Shown: positions 23,640 through 31,688 of the stretch, piece by piece | Position numbering within the stretch: the stretch's first letter is position 1 | Layout of the letters: each line of letters starts with the position of its first letter | Assembly: GCA_030427205.1 (NCBI GenBank) | Contig: JAUHXC010000068.1 | Location: forward strand, 1-45,233 | DNA: 45,233 nucleotides | Source: a bacterium | Lineage (GTDB): Bacteria > Myxococcota_A > Bradymonadia > UBA7976 > UBA1532 | Direction of reading: 5' to 3' | The notes under the pieces: generated by a model | The model's database searches: none | What the model was told of the DNA's origin: nothing | What the model saw: only the letters and a program-made list of their open reading frames with translations | Program-made: the position numbers and the translations under genes

Positions 23640-24287
23640 TCAGCCCTGGGTGGCTGCGGCGACCTCGGCGGCGAAGTCGGTCTCTTCCTTCTCGATGCCC
23701 TCACCGAGTTCGAAGCGCACGAAGCGGCGCACGGCGACCTTCTCCTTGATGGTGGCCGCCGCCTCGATGACGTACTGCCCGACCGACTTGTCCGGGTCCT
23801 TGACGTAGGGCTGGTCGAGCAGGCAGATGCCCTTCTTCCACTTGGCGATCTTGCCGTCGACGATGCGCCCGAGGATGTGCTCGGGCTTGTTCTGGTTCTC
23901 CATCTGCGCCAGGAAGATCTCGCGCTGCTTGGCGACGAGCTCCGCCGGGATCTCCGCGTCGGAGACGTACTCCGGGTTCGACGCGGCGATGTGCATCGCG
24001 ACGTTCTTGACGATCTCGCCGAAGCCATCGCTGCGGCCGACGAAGTCGGTCTCGCAGTTGATCTCGACGAGCACGCCGATGCGGCCGCCGTGGATGTAGC
24101 TGCCCACCGCGCCTTCGGCGGCCACCTTGTTGGCCCGCTTGCTGGCCGACGCCAGGCTCTTCTTCTGGAGGTACTCGACGGCCTTGTCCATGTCGCCGTC
24201 GGTGGCCTTGAGCGCCTTCTTGCAGTCCATCATGCCGGCGCCGGTCTTGTCCCGCAGCGCCTTGACGAGCTTCGCAGAGATCGCCAT
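23640..24287 (-). CDS. tsf: Elongation factor Ts (short form)
   Basis: The 215-aa product starts at ATG 24287 with GGGAG upstream. The N-terminal UBA-like domain and the signature KTGAGMMDCKKAL, followed by DMDKAVEYLQKK, are clear, as is the core INCETDFVGRSDGFGEIVKN. The TDFV motif that inserts into EF-Tu and displaces Mg is kept; the next residues are GRS rather than the commoner ARN. It is shorter than the 283-aa E. coli protein and close to the compact Thermus-type form, which has a single core repeat and acts as a dimer. It recharges EF-Tu by GDP exchange. It is 77 nt after rpsB. Confidence 0.97.
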   Translation of the reverse strand: MAISAKLVKALRDKTGAGMMDCKKALKATDGDMDKAVEYLQKKSLASASKRANKVAAEGAVGSYIHGGRIGVLVEINCETDFVGRSDGFGEIVKNVAMHIAASNPEYVSDAEIPAELVAKQREIFLAQMENQNKPEHILGRIVDGKIAKWKKGICLLDQPYVKDPDKSVGQYVIEAAATIKEKVAVRRFVRFELGEGIEKEETDFAAEVAAATQG

Positions 24288-24364
24288 GTCGTCATCTCCC
24301 TGGTTGGGGGTGTGGTTCGAATCGGTGGGGGCGCCGCGGGGCGCCCGTAGGAGAGCGCCGGGCC

Positions 24365-25243
24365 TTACTCGACCGCCGCGTCGGGCACGCCCTGCTCGTC
24401 GACCTCTTCGGCCTCGGGAGCGTCGGGCGTCGCGCTGGCCTCGGGGGTCGGCATCTCCATGCCCGGCTGCTTGACCTCGACCGAGGGTTCGCCCTCGCCC
24501 TGGCCGTACTGCACCTCGCCGCCGAAGTCGATGTCCTGACCGCCGCCGAACTGCGCGTTGTGCGCGCGCCGGCCCTCGATCACCGCGTCGGCGATGCGGC
24601 TGGTGAACAGCTCGATCGCGCGGATCGCGTCGTCGTTGCCCGGGATCGGGTAGTCGATGAGCGCGGGGTCGGTATTGGTATCGACCATCGCCACGACCTT
24701 GATGCCGAGCTTCTTGGCCTCGGCGACGGCGATGTGCTCCTTGATGATGTCCACGACGAACATCACGCCGGGCAGGCCGCTCATCTTCTTGATGCCGCCG
24801 AGGTTGTTCTCGAGCTTCTCCTGCTCGCGGTAGAGCTTGAGGACCTCTTTCTTGGTCAGCGCGTCGGCGGTGCCCTCGGTGAACATGCGCTCGATGAGGT
24901 TGAGCCGCTCGATCGAGCCCTTGATGGTGCGGAAGTTCGTCAGCGTGCCGCCCAGCCAGCGGTGGGTGACGTGGAACATGTTGCAGCGCAGGGCGTGGGT
25001 CCGCACGACCTCCTGGGCCTGCTTCTTGGTGCCGACGAACAGCACCTCCTCGCCGCGCGAGGCCATCGAGCTGACGAAGTTGTACGCCTGGTCGAACAGG
25101 GGCACCGTCTTCTGCAGGTCGAGGATGTGAATCCCGTTGCGGGACCCGTAGATGTACTTGCGCATCTTGGGGTTCCAGCGGGCGGTCTGGTGGCCGAAGT
25201 GGACCCCGGCTTCGAGCAGTTCGCGAATGGTCACCGCGGACAT
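24365..25243 (-). CDS. rpsB: 30S ribosomal protein S2 with acidic C-terminal extension
   Basis: The 292-aa product starts at ATG 25243 with GGAGAG 5 nt upstream. Longer frames reach 25399 but lack a site. Typical S2 motifs are LLEAGVHFGHQTARWNPKM, FVGTKKQAQEVV, HRWLGGTLTNFRTI, VVDIIKEHIAVAEAKKLGI and DTNTDPALIDYPIPGNDDAI. After about residue 232 a tail of about 60 residues, rich in Glu, Pro and Gly, replaces the short end of many S2 proteins; such tails are common in deltaproteobacteria. It is the first gene of the core operon. In other bacteria S2 represses its own mRNA leader; a similar leader could lie in 25244-25546, but I cannot identify its structure. Confidence 0.98.
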   Translation of the reverse strand: MSAVTIRELLEAGVHFGHQTARWNPKMRKYIYGSRNGIHILDLQKTVPLFDQAYNFVSSMASRGEEVLFVGTKKQAQEVVRTHALRCNMFHVTHRWLGGTLTNFRTIKGSIERLNLIERMFTEGTADALTKKEVLKLYREQEKLENNLGGIKKMSGLPGVMFVVDIIKEHIAVAEAKKLGIKVVAMVDTNTDPALIDYPIPGNDDAIRAIELFTSRIADAVIEGRRAHNAQFGGGQDIDFGGEVQYGQGEGEPSVEVKQPGMEMPTPEASATPDAPEAEEVDEQGVPDAAVE

Positions 25244-25546
25244 GTGTCTCTCCTTCACGCGTTGGCCGCCGCGGCCGTCTTCGTCTGTCCGCCCACCCCG
25301 CGTATTCGGGGCACGCCGGCGGTCGACTCGGGCCGCGTGTGTGATTTCGGTGGCGCTCTCTACCAGGATCGCTGCCCGGCGGCAAGCATAGTGCGCCACA
25401 GAATCGCCCCGATCGCGGCGGACGAAATACTGTCACCGCCCGGCCCTCGCCGACGTACCGTCCCGCAGGCGCGATTGACGGCCCCCCGGGCGGTCAGTAT
25501 CGTGCGCCGCGCTCGGGCCGAAGGGCCGCCACCGAGGGAGCCGACG
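25244..25546. other. 303-nt divergent intergenic region (rpsB leader and gshA promoter)
   Basis: No gene is seen. On the plus strand it holds a good gshA promoter (25475-25503). For rpsB, on the minus strand, a weaker candidate is TTGCCG (25385-25380), a 17-nt spacer and TAGAGA (25362-25357), which would leave a leader of about 105 nt before the ATG. This is long enough for ribosomal-protein feedback, but no specific fold was recognised. Confidence 0.45.
25475..25503 (+). promoter_or_regulatory. Sigma-70-like promoter for gshA
   Basis: TTGACG at 25475-25480 (five of six -35 bases), a spacer of exactly 17 nt and TATCGT at 25498-25503 (four of six -10 bases) lie 43 nt before the gshA ATG. The spacing and match are the best plus-strand promoter in this gap. 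Confidence 0.6.
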
Positions 25547-26878
25547 ATGAGTTCACTGCTGGCCGACGACTCGACCCCGCTGACCGACCCGGCCCAGGCC
25601 GTGGCCTACATGGCCTCGGGCGGCAAGCCCCGCGAGCGCTGGGTCATCGGCACCGAGCACGAGAAGATCGGCTGGTGGCCCGACCGCGGGCGCCACCCCG
25701 ACTGGGCCGACCCCCGCGGCATCCGCGCGCTGCTCGAGACCCTGGCCGCCGAGGCGGGCTGGGCGGCCACCCGCGAAGGGGACGACATCATCGCCCTCGC
25801 CCGGGGCAAGGCGACGATCACCCTCGAGCCGGGCGGACAGCTCGAGCTGTCGGGCGCACCGCTGGCCCGGCTGGCCGAGACCGCCGCCGAGCTCGACGCG
25901 CACTTCGAAGAGATCACCAAGTACAGCGCGCCGCTCGGCATCATCTGGAGCGGCCTGGGCCTCGCCCCCACCGTGGGCCCCGACGCGATGCCGCGCATGC
26001 CCAAAGCGCGCTACGGCATCATGCGCCGCTACCTGCCCACCCGCGGCGCCCTGGCCGCGCGCATGATGCATCAGACGTGCACCGTGCAGGCCAATTACGA
26101 CTTCGCCGACGAGGCCGACGCCTTCCGCAAGCTGCGGCTGTCGCTCTACGTGCAGCCCTTCGTGATGGCCGCCTGGGCCAACAGCCCGGTCGTCGAAGGC
26201 CGGCCGGTGGTCGAGCGCACCTTCCGCGGGCGCATCTGGGAGGCCACCGACGACGACCGCTACCGCTACCCGGCGCGCTTCCTCGACGTCGACTGCGGGT
26301 TCGCCGATTACGTCGCGTGGGCCTGGCAGGTGCCGATGTTCTTCATCCGCCGCGAAGGCCGCTCGGTCGACTGCGCCGGGCTGGTCTTCGGCGAGTTCGT
26401 CAAGAACGGCTTCGAAGGCTATCGGGCGAACCTGGGCGACTTCATCGTGCACCTGTCGACGCTCTTCCCCGACGCCCGGCTCAAGACCCACCTCGAGGTG
26501 CGCGGCGCCGACATGGGCGACCGGGCCCACGTGCTCGCGCTGCCCGCGCTGCACGCCGGCCTGCTCTACGACGACGCGGCGCTCGAAGCGGGGCTGAAGC
26601 TCTTCGAAGGCGTCGATCACGCCGCGCTGATGGCCTGTCGCCGGGCGGTGCCCATCGCCGGCCTCGCCGCCGAGCTGGCCGGGCGCCCGCTGGCCGAGTG
26701 GGGCCGCGAGATCGTGCAGATCGCCCGCGACGGCCTCTCGCGCTGGGAGCCCGAGGCCGTGCCGCTGCTCGACCCGATCGTGGCCGACGTCGACGCCGGC
26801 ACCTGCCCCGCCGATCGGGTGCGCGGCATCTTCGACGGCGACGTGGGCGCGCTGCTCGCCGCCACGCGGGTCTGCTGA
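25547..26878 (+). CDS. gshA: Glutamate-cysteine ligase, plant/proteobacterial GCS2 type
   Basis: The 443-aa product starts at ATG 25547, after GAGGGAG with 6-nt spacing. It joins Glu and Cys using ATP, the first step of glutathione synthesis in the cytoplasm. Family motifs are RWVIGTEHEKIGWW (ATP/metal site), TITLEPGGQLELSGAPL, ARYGIMRRYLPTRG, MMHQTCTVQANYDF and FVKNGFEGYRANLGDFIVHL. The plant-type GCL fold is redox regulated by disulfides in plants; the cysteines here (MHQTC, DVDCGF, VDCAG) are not in an obvious matching pair. No gshB is in the window. It is divergent from rpsB. Confidence 0.95.
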   Translation: MSSLLADDSTPLTDPAQAVAYMASGGKPRERWVIGTEHEKIGWWPDRGRHPDWADPRGIRALLETLAAEAGWAATREGDDIIALARGKATITLEPGGQLELSGAPLARLAETAAELDAHFEEITKYSAPLGIIWSGLGLAPTVGPDAMPRMPKARYGIMRRYLPTRGALAARMMHQTCTVQANYDFADEADAFRKLRLSLYVQPFVMAAWANSPVVEGRPVVERTFRGRIWEATDDDRYRYPARFLDVDCGFADYVAWAWQVPMFFIRREGRSVDCAGLVFGEFVKNGFEGYRANLGDFIVHLSTLFPDARLKTHLEVRGADMGDRAHVLALPALHAGLLYDDAALEAGLKLFEGVDHAALMACRRAVPIAGLAAELAGRPLAEWGREIVQIARDGLSRWEPEAVPLLDPIVADVDAGTCPADRVRGIFDGDVGALLAATRVC

Positions 26879-26965
26879 GGCATCACCCGTCCGCGCGGGC
26901 TGCGATTGCGGTCTTCGCTCGATTCGTGCGCCTTCTGCGGTGCACGCCCGAATCGAGGAGACCCC

Positions 26966-29900
26966 ATGCGCCTGCACCCGCTCGCCCTCATCCCGCTGGC
27001 CGCGCTCGCCTGGAGCGCGCCCGCGCTGGCCGACGCCGACGCGGACGGCGTGGCCGACGCCGACGACATCTGCCCGCTCGGCCCCGACGGCCTCGACCTG
27101 GACAACGACGGTATCCCCCAGGCCTGTGATCCGGTGCTGGGCAGCAACGCGTTCTCCCCGACCGCGGTGGCGACCGTGCCCGACGGCGTGGTCGACGTCG
27201 CCCTGGGCGCCATCGGCGGAGCGGCCGCGCACGCGATCACGCTGGCCGGCGATACGCTCTACACCGCGCGCTACAGCAGCGACCTGGGCGGCTTCGAGCT
27301 GCCGACGACGGTCGCGGGCGACATCGACGGCGATACCCTGCGCGTCGTCGACTGGAACGGCGACGGCTTCGACGACGCGCTCGTCGACGACGGCGACCGC
27401 GTGGTCTGGCTGGCGGGCAGCGTCGGCGACAGCCTCGGCGCGCCGGTCGAGCTGGCGGTGTCGGTCGGACTGACGGCCTTCGCGGTGGCCGATGTCGACG
27501 GCGACGGCGACCTGGACCTGTTCACGGCCCTCTCGGGCGGCGGTATCGCGCTCTACCGCGGCGCCGGTGACGGCACGGTCGGCGAGGCCGAGGCGGTCGG
27601 CGCCGAGACGGCATCGCTGCTGGCGACCGGCGACATCGACGGCGACGGCCTGCCCGAGCTGGTGGCCGCCCTGACCGATGGTGAGCTGGGGGTCTACGTC
27701 AACGACGGCGGGCAGCTCGCCGGCGGCGCGCAGGGCGAAGCCGACCTGGGCACCATCAGCGCGCTCGTGCTGCGCGACGTGACCGGCGACGGCTACGCCG
27801 ACGTCCTGCTGGGCGACACGTCGGGCAACCGCATCGTCCTGCGCCGCGGCAGCGAGCAGCACGTCTTCGGCGAGACCGAGGTCATCGTCGAGAACCTCAA
27901 CCGGGTCTACGAACTGGCCGTCGCCGACCTGAGCGGCGACGGGATCGACGATCTGGTCTACAGCCGCAGCATCGAGCACTACGTCTACTATCTGCCGGGC
28001 GACGGCGCGGGCGCCTTCGGCGATGAGGTGTTCGTCAATACGCTCTACCGGCCGGTCGGCACGACCCCGATGGACGTCGGCGACATCGACGGCGACGGCG
28101 ACGTCGACGTGCTCGTCGGGCAGAGCTCGTCCGACGCGGTGGTCTGGAAGCCCAATACCGACGGCGCCTTCGAGCGCAACCTGCGGGAAGAGGTCTTCGG
28201 CGGCGCCTACGACTGCCGCTCGCTGATCGCCGCCGAGCTCTCGGCGGGGGCCGGGCCGGCGCTCATCGGGACCAACGGCCAGGAGGACAAGAGCTGGATC
28301 GTGCGCAACAACTCGACGCGGGTCGACAGCGACGACCCGGCCGACTTCATGGATGGCCTGCGCGCGCTCGGCCTCGGCAACGGCGAGCACGACCTGCCGG
28401 GGGACGTCGCCGCCGGCGATCTCGACGGCGACGGCGACCTCGATCTGGTCACCGCCGCCGAGTTCCAGCGCCTCGGCGTCTGGCTCGACAGCGGCGCGGG
28501 CTTCGCCGACGTCACCCACGTCGGTCGCAACCAGCTCGGCCGGCTGCGCGCGCTCGAGCTCGTCGACCTCGACGGCGACGGCGCGCTCGACATCGTGGCG
28601 ACCGGCAACGAGTCCGAGCTGGGCTGGCTGGCGGGCAACGGCGACGGCACCTTCGCCGACGAGGTGATCCTCACCGACCAGATCGGCAGCAACGCGCTCG
28701 GGCTGAAGGTGCTCGACCTCGACGGCGACGGCGACCTCGACCTGCTCGTCGCCGACAACAACATCGACCGGGTGCTCGCCTTCCTCGACAGCGGCGGCCA
28801 GGCCTTCGGCGACCCGATCGTCATCGAAGAGGGCACCAACAACCCGCAGACGGTCGACGCCGGCGACGTGGACGGCGACGGCCACGTCGACATCGTCACC
28901 GGCCAGAGCAACGGCGGCAGCGTCATCCTCTACCGGGGCAACGGCGACGGGACCTGGGGTGCGGGCGAGACGCTGGCCAGCCCCGGCGCCGTGCGCGAGG
29001 TCGAGCTGGCCGACATCGACGGCGACGGCGACCTGGACGTCGCCGCCGCCGCCAACCCCGGCGCGGTCGTGATCCCCAACTACGGCGGCGTCTTCGGCGG
29101 CGCGCAGACCTTCTCTGCGAGCAACCTCGGCAGCCGGGCGCTGGCGGTGGCCGACTTCGACGGCGACGGCCGCCTCGACCTGGCCACCTGCGACCACAAT
29201 GACAGCCAGGTGCGCCTGTGGATGAACCCGATGGCGGGTATCGACCTCGACGGCGACGGCTACGACATCTCGCGGGACTGCAATGACGCCGATCCGCGCG
29301 TCAACCCGGCGGCGATCGAGGTCTGCGGCGACGGGATCGACAACGACTGCGACGGCAGCGACGTCGTCGCCGAGCTCGATCTGGACGGCGACGGGTTCGG
29401 CGTCTGCGCCGGCGACTGCGACGACCTCGACGCCGCGGCCAACCCCGACGGCGAGGAGACCTGCAACGGCGTCGACGACGACTGCGACGGCGTGATCGAC
29501 GAGGGCGCCGCCGACGCGGACGGCGACGGGGTCTGCGACGCGATCGACCTCTGCGCCGGCGACGACGCGGCGGGCGACGCCGACGGCGATGGGCTCTGCG
29601 AAGACGGCACCGACCTCTGCGTGGCCGGCGACGACGGGCTCGACCTGGACGGCGACGGCGCCGCCGACGCCTGCGATACCTGCCCGATCGACGCCAATGA
29701 CGACAGCGACGCCGACGGATCGTGCGACTCGGTCGACCTGTGCGTCGGCGACGACGGCGCGGGTGACGCGGACGGCGACGGGTTCTGCGACGACGAGAAC
29801 GACCTCTGCCCGGCCGGCGACGACAGCGACGACTTCGACGGCGACGGCGTGCCCGACGCCTGCGACGTCTGCCCGGTGGACGCCGAGGACGACAGCGACG

Positions 29901-31552
29901 GCGACGGGGTCTGCGACAGCGCCGAGCTGTGCCTCGGCGATGAGCGGGCGGGCGACAGCGACAACGACGGGGTCTGCGACGACGGCGACCTGTGCCGGGG
30001 CAACGACGCGCTGGGCGACGGCGACGGCGACGGGGTGTGCGACGACCTCGACCGCTGCACCGGCGACGACGGGGCGGGCGACAGCGACGGCGACCGCGTC
30101 TGCGACGACGAGGACGCCTGCACCGGCAACGACGCGCTGGGCGATAGCGACGGTGACGGGGTGTGCGACGACGTGGACGCGTGCGCCGGCGACGACGCCA
30201 GCGGCGACAGCGACGGCGACGGGGTGTGCGACGCCGCCGACGCCTGCACCGGCAACGACGCGCTGGGCGACGTGGACGCAGACGGCGTCTGCGACGACCT
30301 GGACCTGTGCGCGGGCGACGACGGGGCGGGGGACAGCGACAACGACGGCGCCTGCGACGACGTGGACGGCTGCACCGGCAACGACGGCCTGGGCGACAGC
30401 GACGAAGACGGGGTGTGCGACGACCTCGACCTGTGCGCCGGCAGCGACGCCGCGGGCGACAGCGACGGCGACGGGGTGTGCGACGACGTCGACGCGTGCC
30501 GGGGCAACGACGGCCTGGGCGACAGCGACGCGGACGGGGTGTGCGACGACCTCGACGCGTGCGCCGGCAGCGACGCCGAGGGCGACGCGGACGGCGACGG
30601 GGTCTGCGACGGCGCCGATTTGTGCCGGGGCAACGACGCGCTCGGCGACGAGGACGGCGACGGGGTGTGCGACGACCTCGACGCGTGCGCAGGCGACGAC
30701 GGCACCGGCGACGGCGACGGCGACGGGGTCTGCGACGACAGCGACGCCTGCGCCGGGGACGACGCCCGCGGCGACGCCGACGGCGACGGGATCTGCGGCG
30801 ACGTCGACCTCTGCGTGGGCGACGACGGCACCGGCGACAGCGACGGCGACGGGGTCTGCGACGACGGCGATGCCTGCGAAGGCGACGACAGCCGCGGCGA
30901 CAGCGACGGCGACGGCATCTGCGACGATCGCGACCTGTGCGCCGGCGATGACGCGACCGCCGACGCCGACGGCGACGGGGTGTGCAAGAGCGACGACGTC
31001 TGCGAGGGCGACGACGCCAGCGGCGACGCCGACGGCGACGGCCACTGCCTGCTCGACGCGCTCGGCCGGGTGCAGGACTGCGAAGACGGCGACGAGACGG
31101 TCCACCCGGGCGCCATGGAGCTGTGCGACGGCAAGGACAACGCCTGCGCCGGCGCCGTGCCCGACGAAGAGGCCGACCGCGACGGCGACGGCCTGTCGAT
31201 CTGCGAGGGCGACTGCGACGACGCCGACCCGAACCGCTTCGAAGGCAACGCCGAGGTCTGCGATCTGGTCGACAACGACTGCTCCGGCGCGCCGGGCGAC
31301 GACGAGGTCGACGCCGACCAGGACGGCGTCTTCCTGTGCCAGATGGACTGCGACGATACCCGGTCGGACATCAGCCCGTTCCACGGCGAGATCTGCGGCG
31401 ACGGGGTCGACAACGACTGCAACGGTATCGTCGACGACCCCGAGCTGTGCCCCGCCGAAGAGAGCGGCTGCAACCAGACGCCGGGCAAGAGCCCGACGTG
31501 GCCGGGCCTCGCGCTGATGCTCGTCGCGCTGGGCCTCGTCCGCCGCCGCTGA
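26966..31552 (+). CDS. Very large surface protein: FG-GAP/VCBS propeller, MopE and TSP3 repeats, MYXO-CTERM-like tail
   Basis: The 1528-aa product has ATG at 26966 after GAGGAG. The signal peptide ends ALA (about residues 1-22), followed by a TSP3-like unit. Residues about 60-755 hold roughly a dozen FG-GAP/VCBS blades (for example VADVDGDGDLDLF, AGDLDGDGDLDLVTA, LDLDGDGDLDLLVADN), the integrin-type calcium-binding propeller. About 765-850 is a MopE-type metal-binding pair (CGDGIDNDCDG, CNGVDDDCDG). About 850-1364 is the TSP3 array, 18 units of it nearly regular (29924-31057). Two further MopE units follow. The end is SGCNQTPGKS, a hydrophobic helix (PGLALMLVALGLV) and RRR, a MYXO-CTERM-like sorting tail. 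It is probably a calcium-rigidified surface stalk or adhesin. Confidence 0.93.
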   Translation: MRLHPLALIPLAALAWSAPALADADADGVADADDICPLGPDGLDLDNDGIPQACDPVLGSNAFSPTAVATVPDGVVDVALGAIGGAAAHAITLAGDTLYTARYSSDLGGFELPTTVAGDIDGDTLRVVDWNGDGFDDALVDDGDRVVWLAGSVGDSLGAPVELAVSVGLTAFAVADVDGDGDLDLFTALSGGGIALYRGAGDGTVGEAEAVGAETASLLATGDIDGDGLPELVAALTDGELGVYVNDGGQLAGGAQGEADLGTISALVLRDVTGDGYADVLLGDTSGNRIVLRRGSEQHVFGETEVIVENLNRVYELAVADLSGDGIDDLVYSRSIEHYVYYLPGDGAGAFGDEVFVNTLYRPVGTTPMDVGDIDGDGDVDVLVGQSSSDAVVWKPNTDGAFERNLREEVFGGAYDCRSLIAAELSAGAGPALIGTNGQEDKSWIVRNNSTRVDSDDPADFMDGLRALGLGNGEHDLPGDVAAGDLDGDGDLDLVTAAEFQRLGVWLDSGAGFADVTHVGRNQLGRLRALELVDLDGDGALDIVATGNESELGWLAGNGDGTFADEVILTDQIGSNALGLKVLDLDGDGDLDLLVADNNIDRVLAFLDSGGQAFGDPIVIEEGTNNPQTVDAGDVDGDGHVDIVTGQSNGGSVILYRGNGDGTWGAGETLASPGAVREVELADIDGDGDLDVAAAANPGAVVIPNYGGVFGGAQTFSASNLGSRALAVADFDGDGRLDLATCDHNDSQVRLWMNPMAGIDLDGDGYDISRDCNDADPRVNPAAIEVCGDGIDNDCDGSDVVAELDLDGDGFGVCAGDCDDLDAAANPDGEETCNGVDDDCDGVIDEGAADADGDGVCDAIDLCAGDDAAGDADGDGLCEDGTDLCVAGDDGLDLDGDGAADACDTCPIDANDDSDADGSCDSVDLCVGDDGAGDADGDGFCDDENDLCPAGDDSDDFDGDGVPDACDVCPVDAEDDSDGDGVCDSAELCLGDERAGDSDNDGVCDDGDLCRGNDALGDGDGDGVCDDLDRCTGDDGAGDSDGDRVCDDEDACTGNDALGDSDGDGVCDDVDACAGDDASGDSDGDGVCDAADACTGNDALGDVDADGVCDDLDLCAGDDGAGDSDNDGACDDVDGCTGNDGLGDSDEDGVCDDLDLCAGSDAAGDSDGDGVCDDVDACRGNDGLGDSDADGVCDDLDACAGSDAEGDADGDGVCDGADLCRGNDALGDEDGDGVCDDLDACAGDDGTGDGDGDGVCDDSDACAGDDARGDADGDGICGDVDLCVGDDGTGDSDGDGVCDDGDACEGDDSRGDSDGDGICDDRDLCAGDDATADADGDGVCKSDDVCEGDDASGDADGDGHCLLDALGRVQDCEDGDETVHPGAMELCDGKDNACAGAVPDEEADRDGDGLSICEGDCDDADPNRFEGNAEVCDLVDNDCSGAPGDDEVDADQDGVFLCQMDCDDTRSDISPFHGEICGDGVDNDCNGIVDDPELCPAEESGCNQTPGKSPTWPGLALMLVALGLVRRR
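29924..31057 (+). repeat. 18-copy tandem array of 63-bp units (21-aa TSP3 repeats) with 126-bp alternation
   Basis: Each unit reads D-x-C-x-G-[DNS]-D-x-x-G-D-x-D-x-D-G-x-C-D-x-x. From unit 2 to unit 12 every even unit carries GND(A/G)LGD, while the odd units 3-13 carry G(D/S)D then a small or charged pair. The real period is therefore 42 residues (126 bp). After unit 13 the alternation stops and only the D-type continues. Such structure arises by duplication of a two-unit block. Confidence 0.9.
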
Positions 31553-31556
31553 TCGA

Positions 31557-31574
31557 CCGGCGGGGCCTCGCCGG
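31557..31574 (+). terminator. Short hairpin after the FG-GAP/TSP3 gene
   Basis: CCGGCG (31557-31562) pairs with CGCCGG (31569-31574) around a 6-nt loop, 5 nt after the stop. There is no T-tract. It may be a weak terminator separating this gene from the TIR-kinase gene. Confidence 0.35.
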
Positions 31575-31688
31575 GCGCGATCCCCCCGCGCTCGGCGTCA
31601 GCCCGCCATGACACAGCCATTTCGCGCGGGCGTCGTGCCCGCGCTCGCCTTGCGATCCGCCGCGGCCTGAACGACAACCGACGGCAGC

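Noticed and set aside
29924..31057. CRISPR-like regular repeat array
   Set aside because: Units are contiguous 63-bp coding repeats in frame with a large protein, with no spacers and no cas genes.
25553..31384. Open frame of 1943 codons on the minus strand
   Set aside because: It crosses gshA and the FG-GAP/TSP3 gene antisense, and its low-complexity Val/Ala/Asp repeats mirror those genes.
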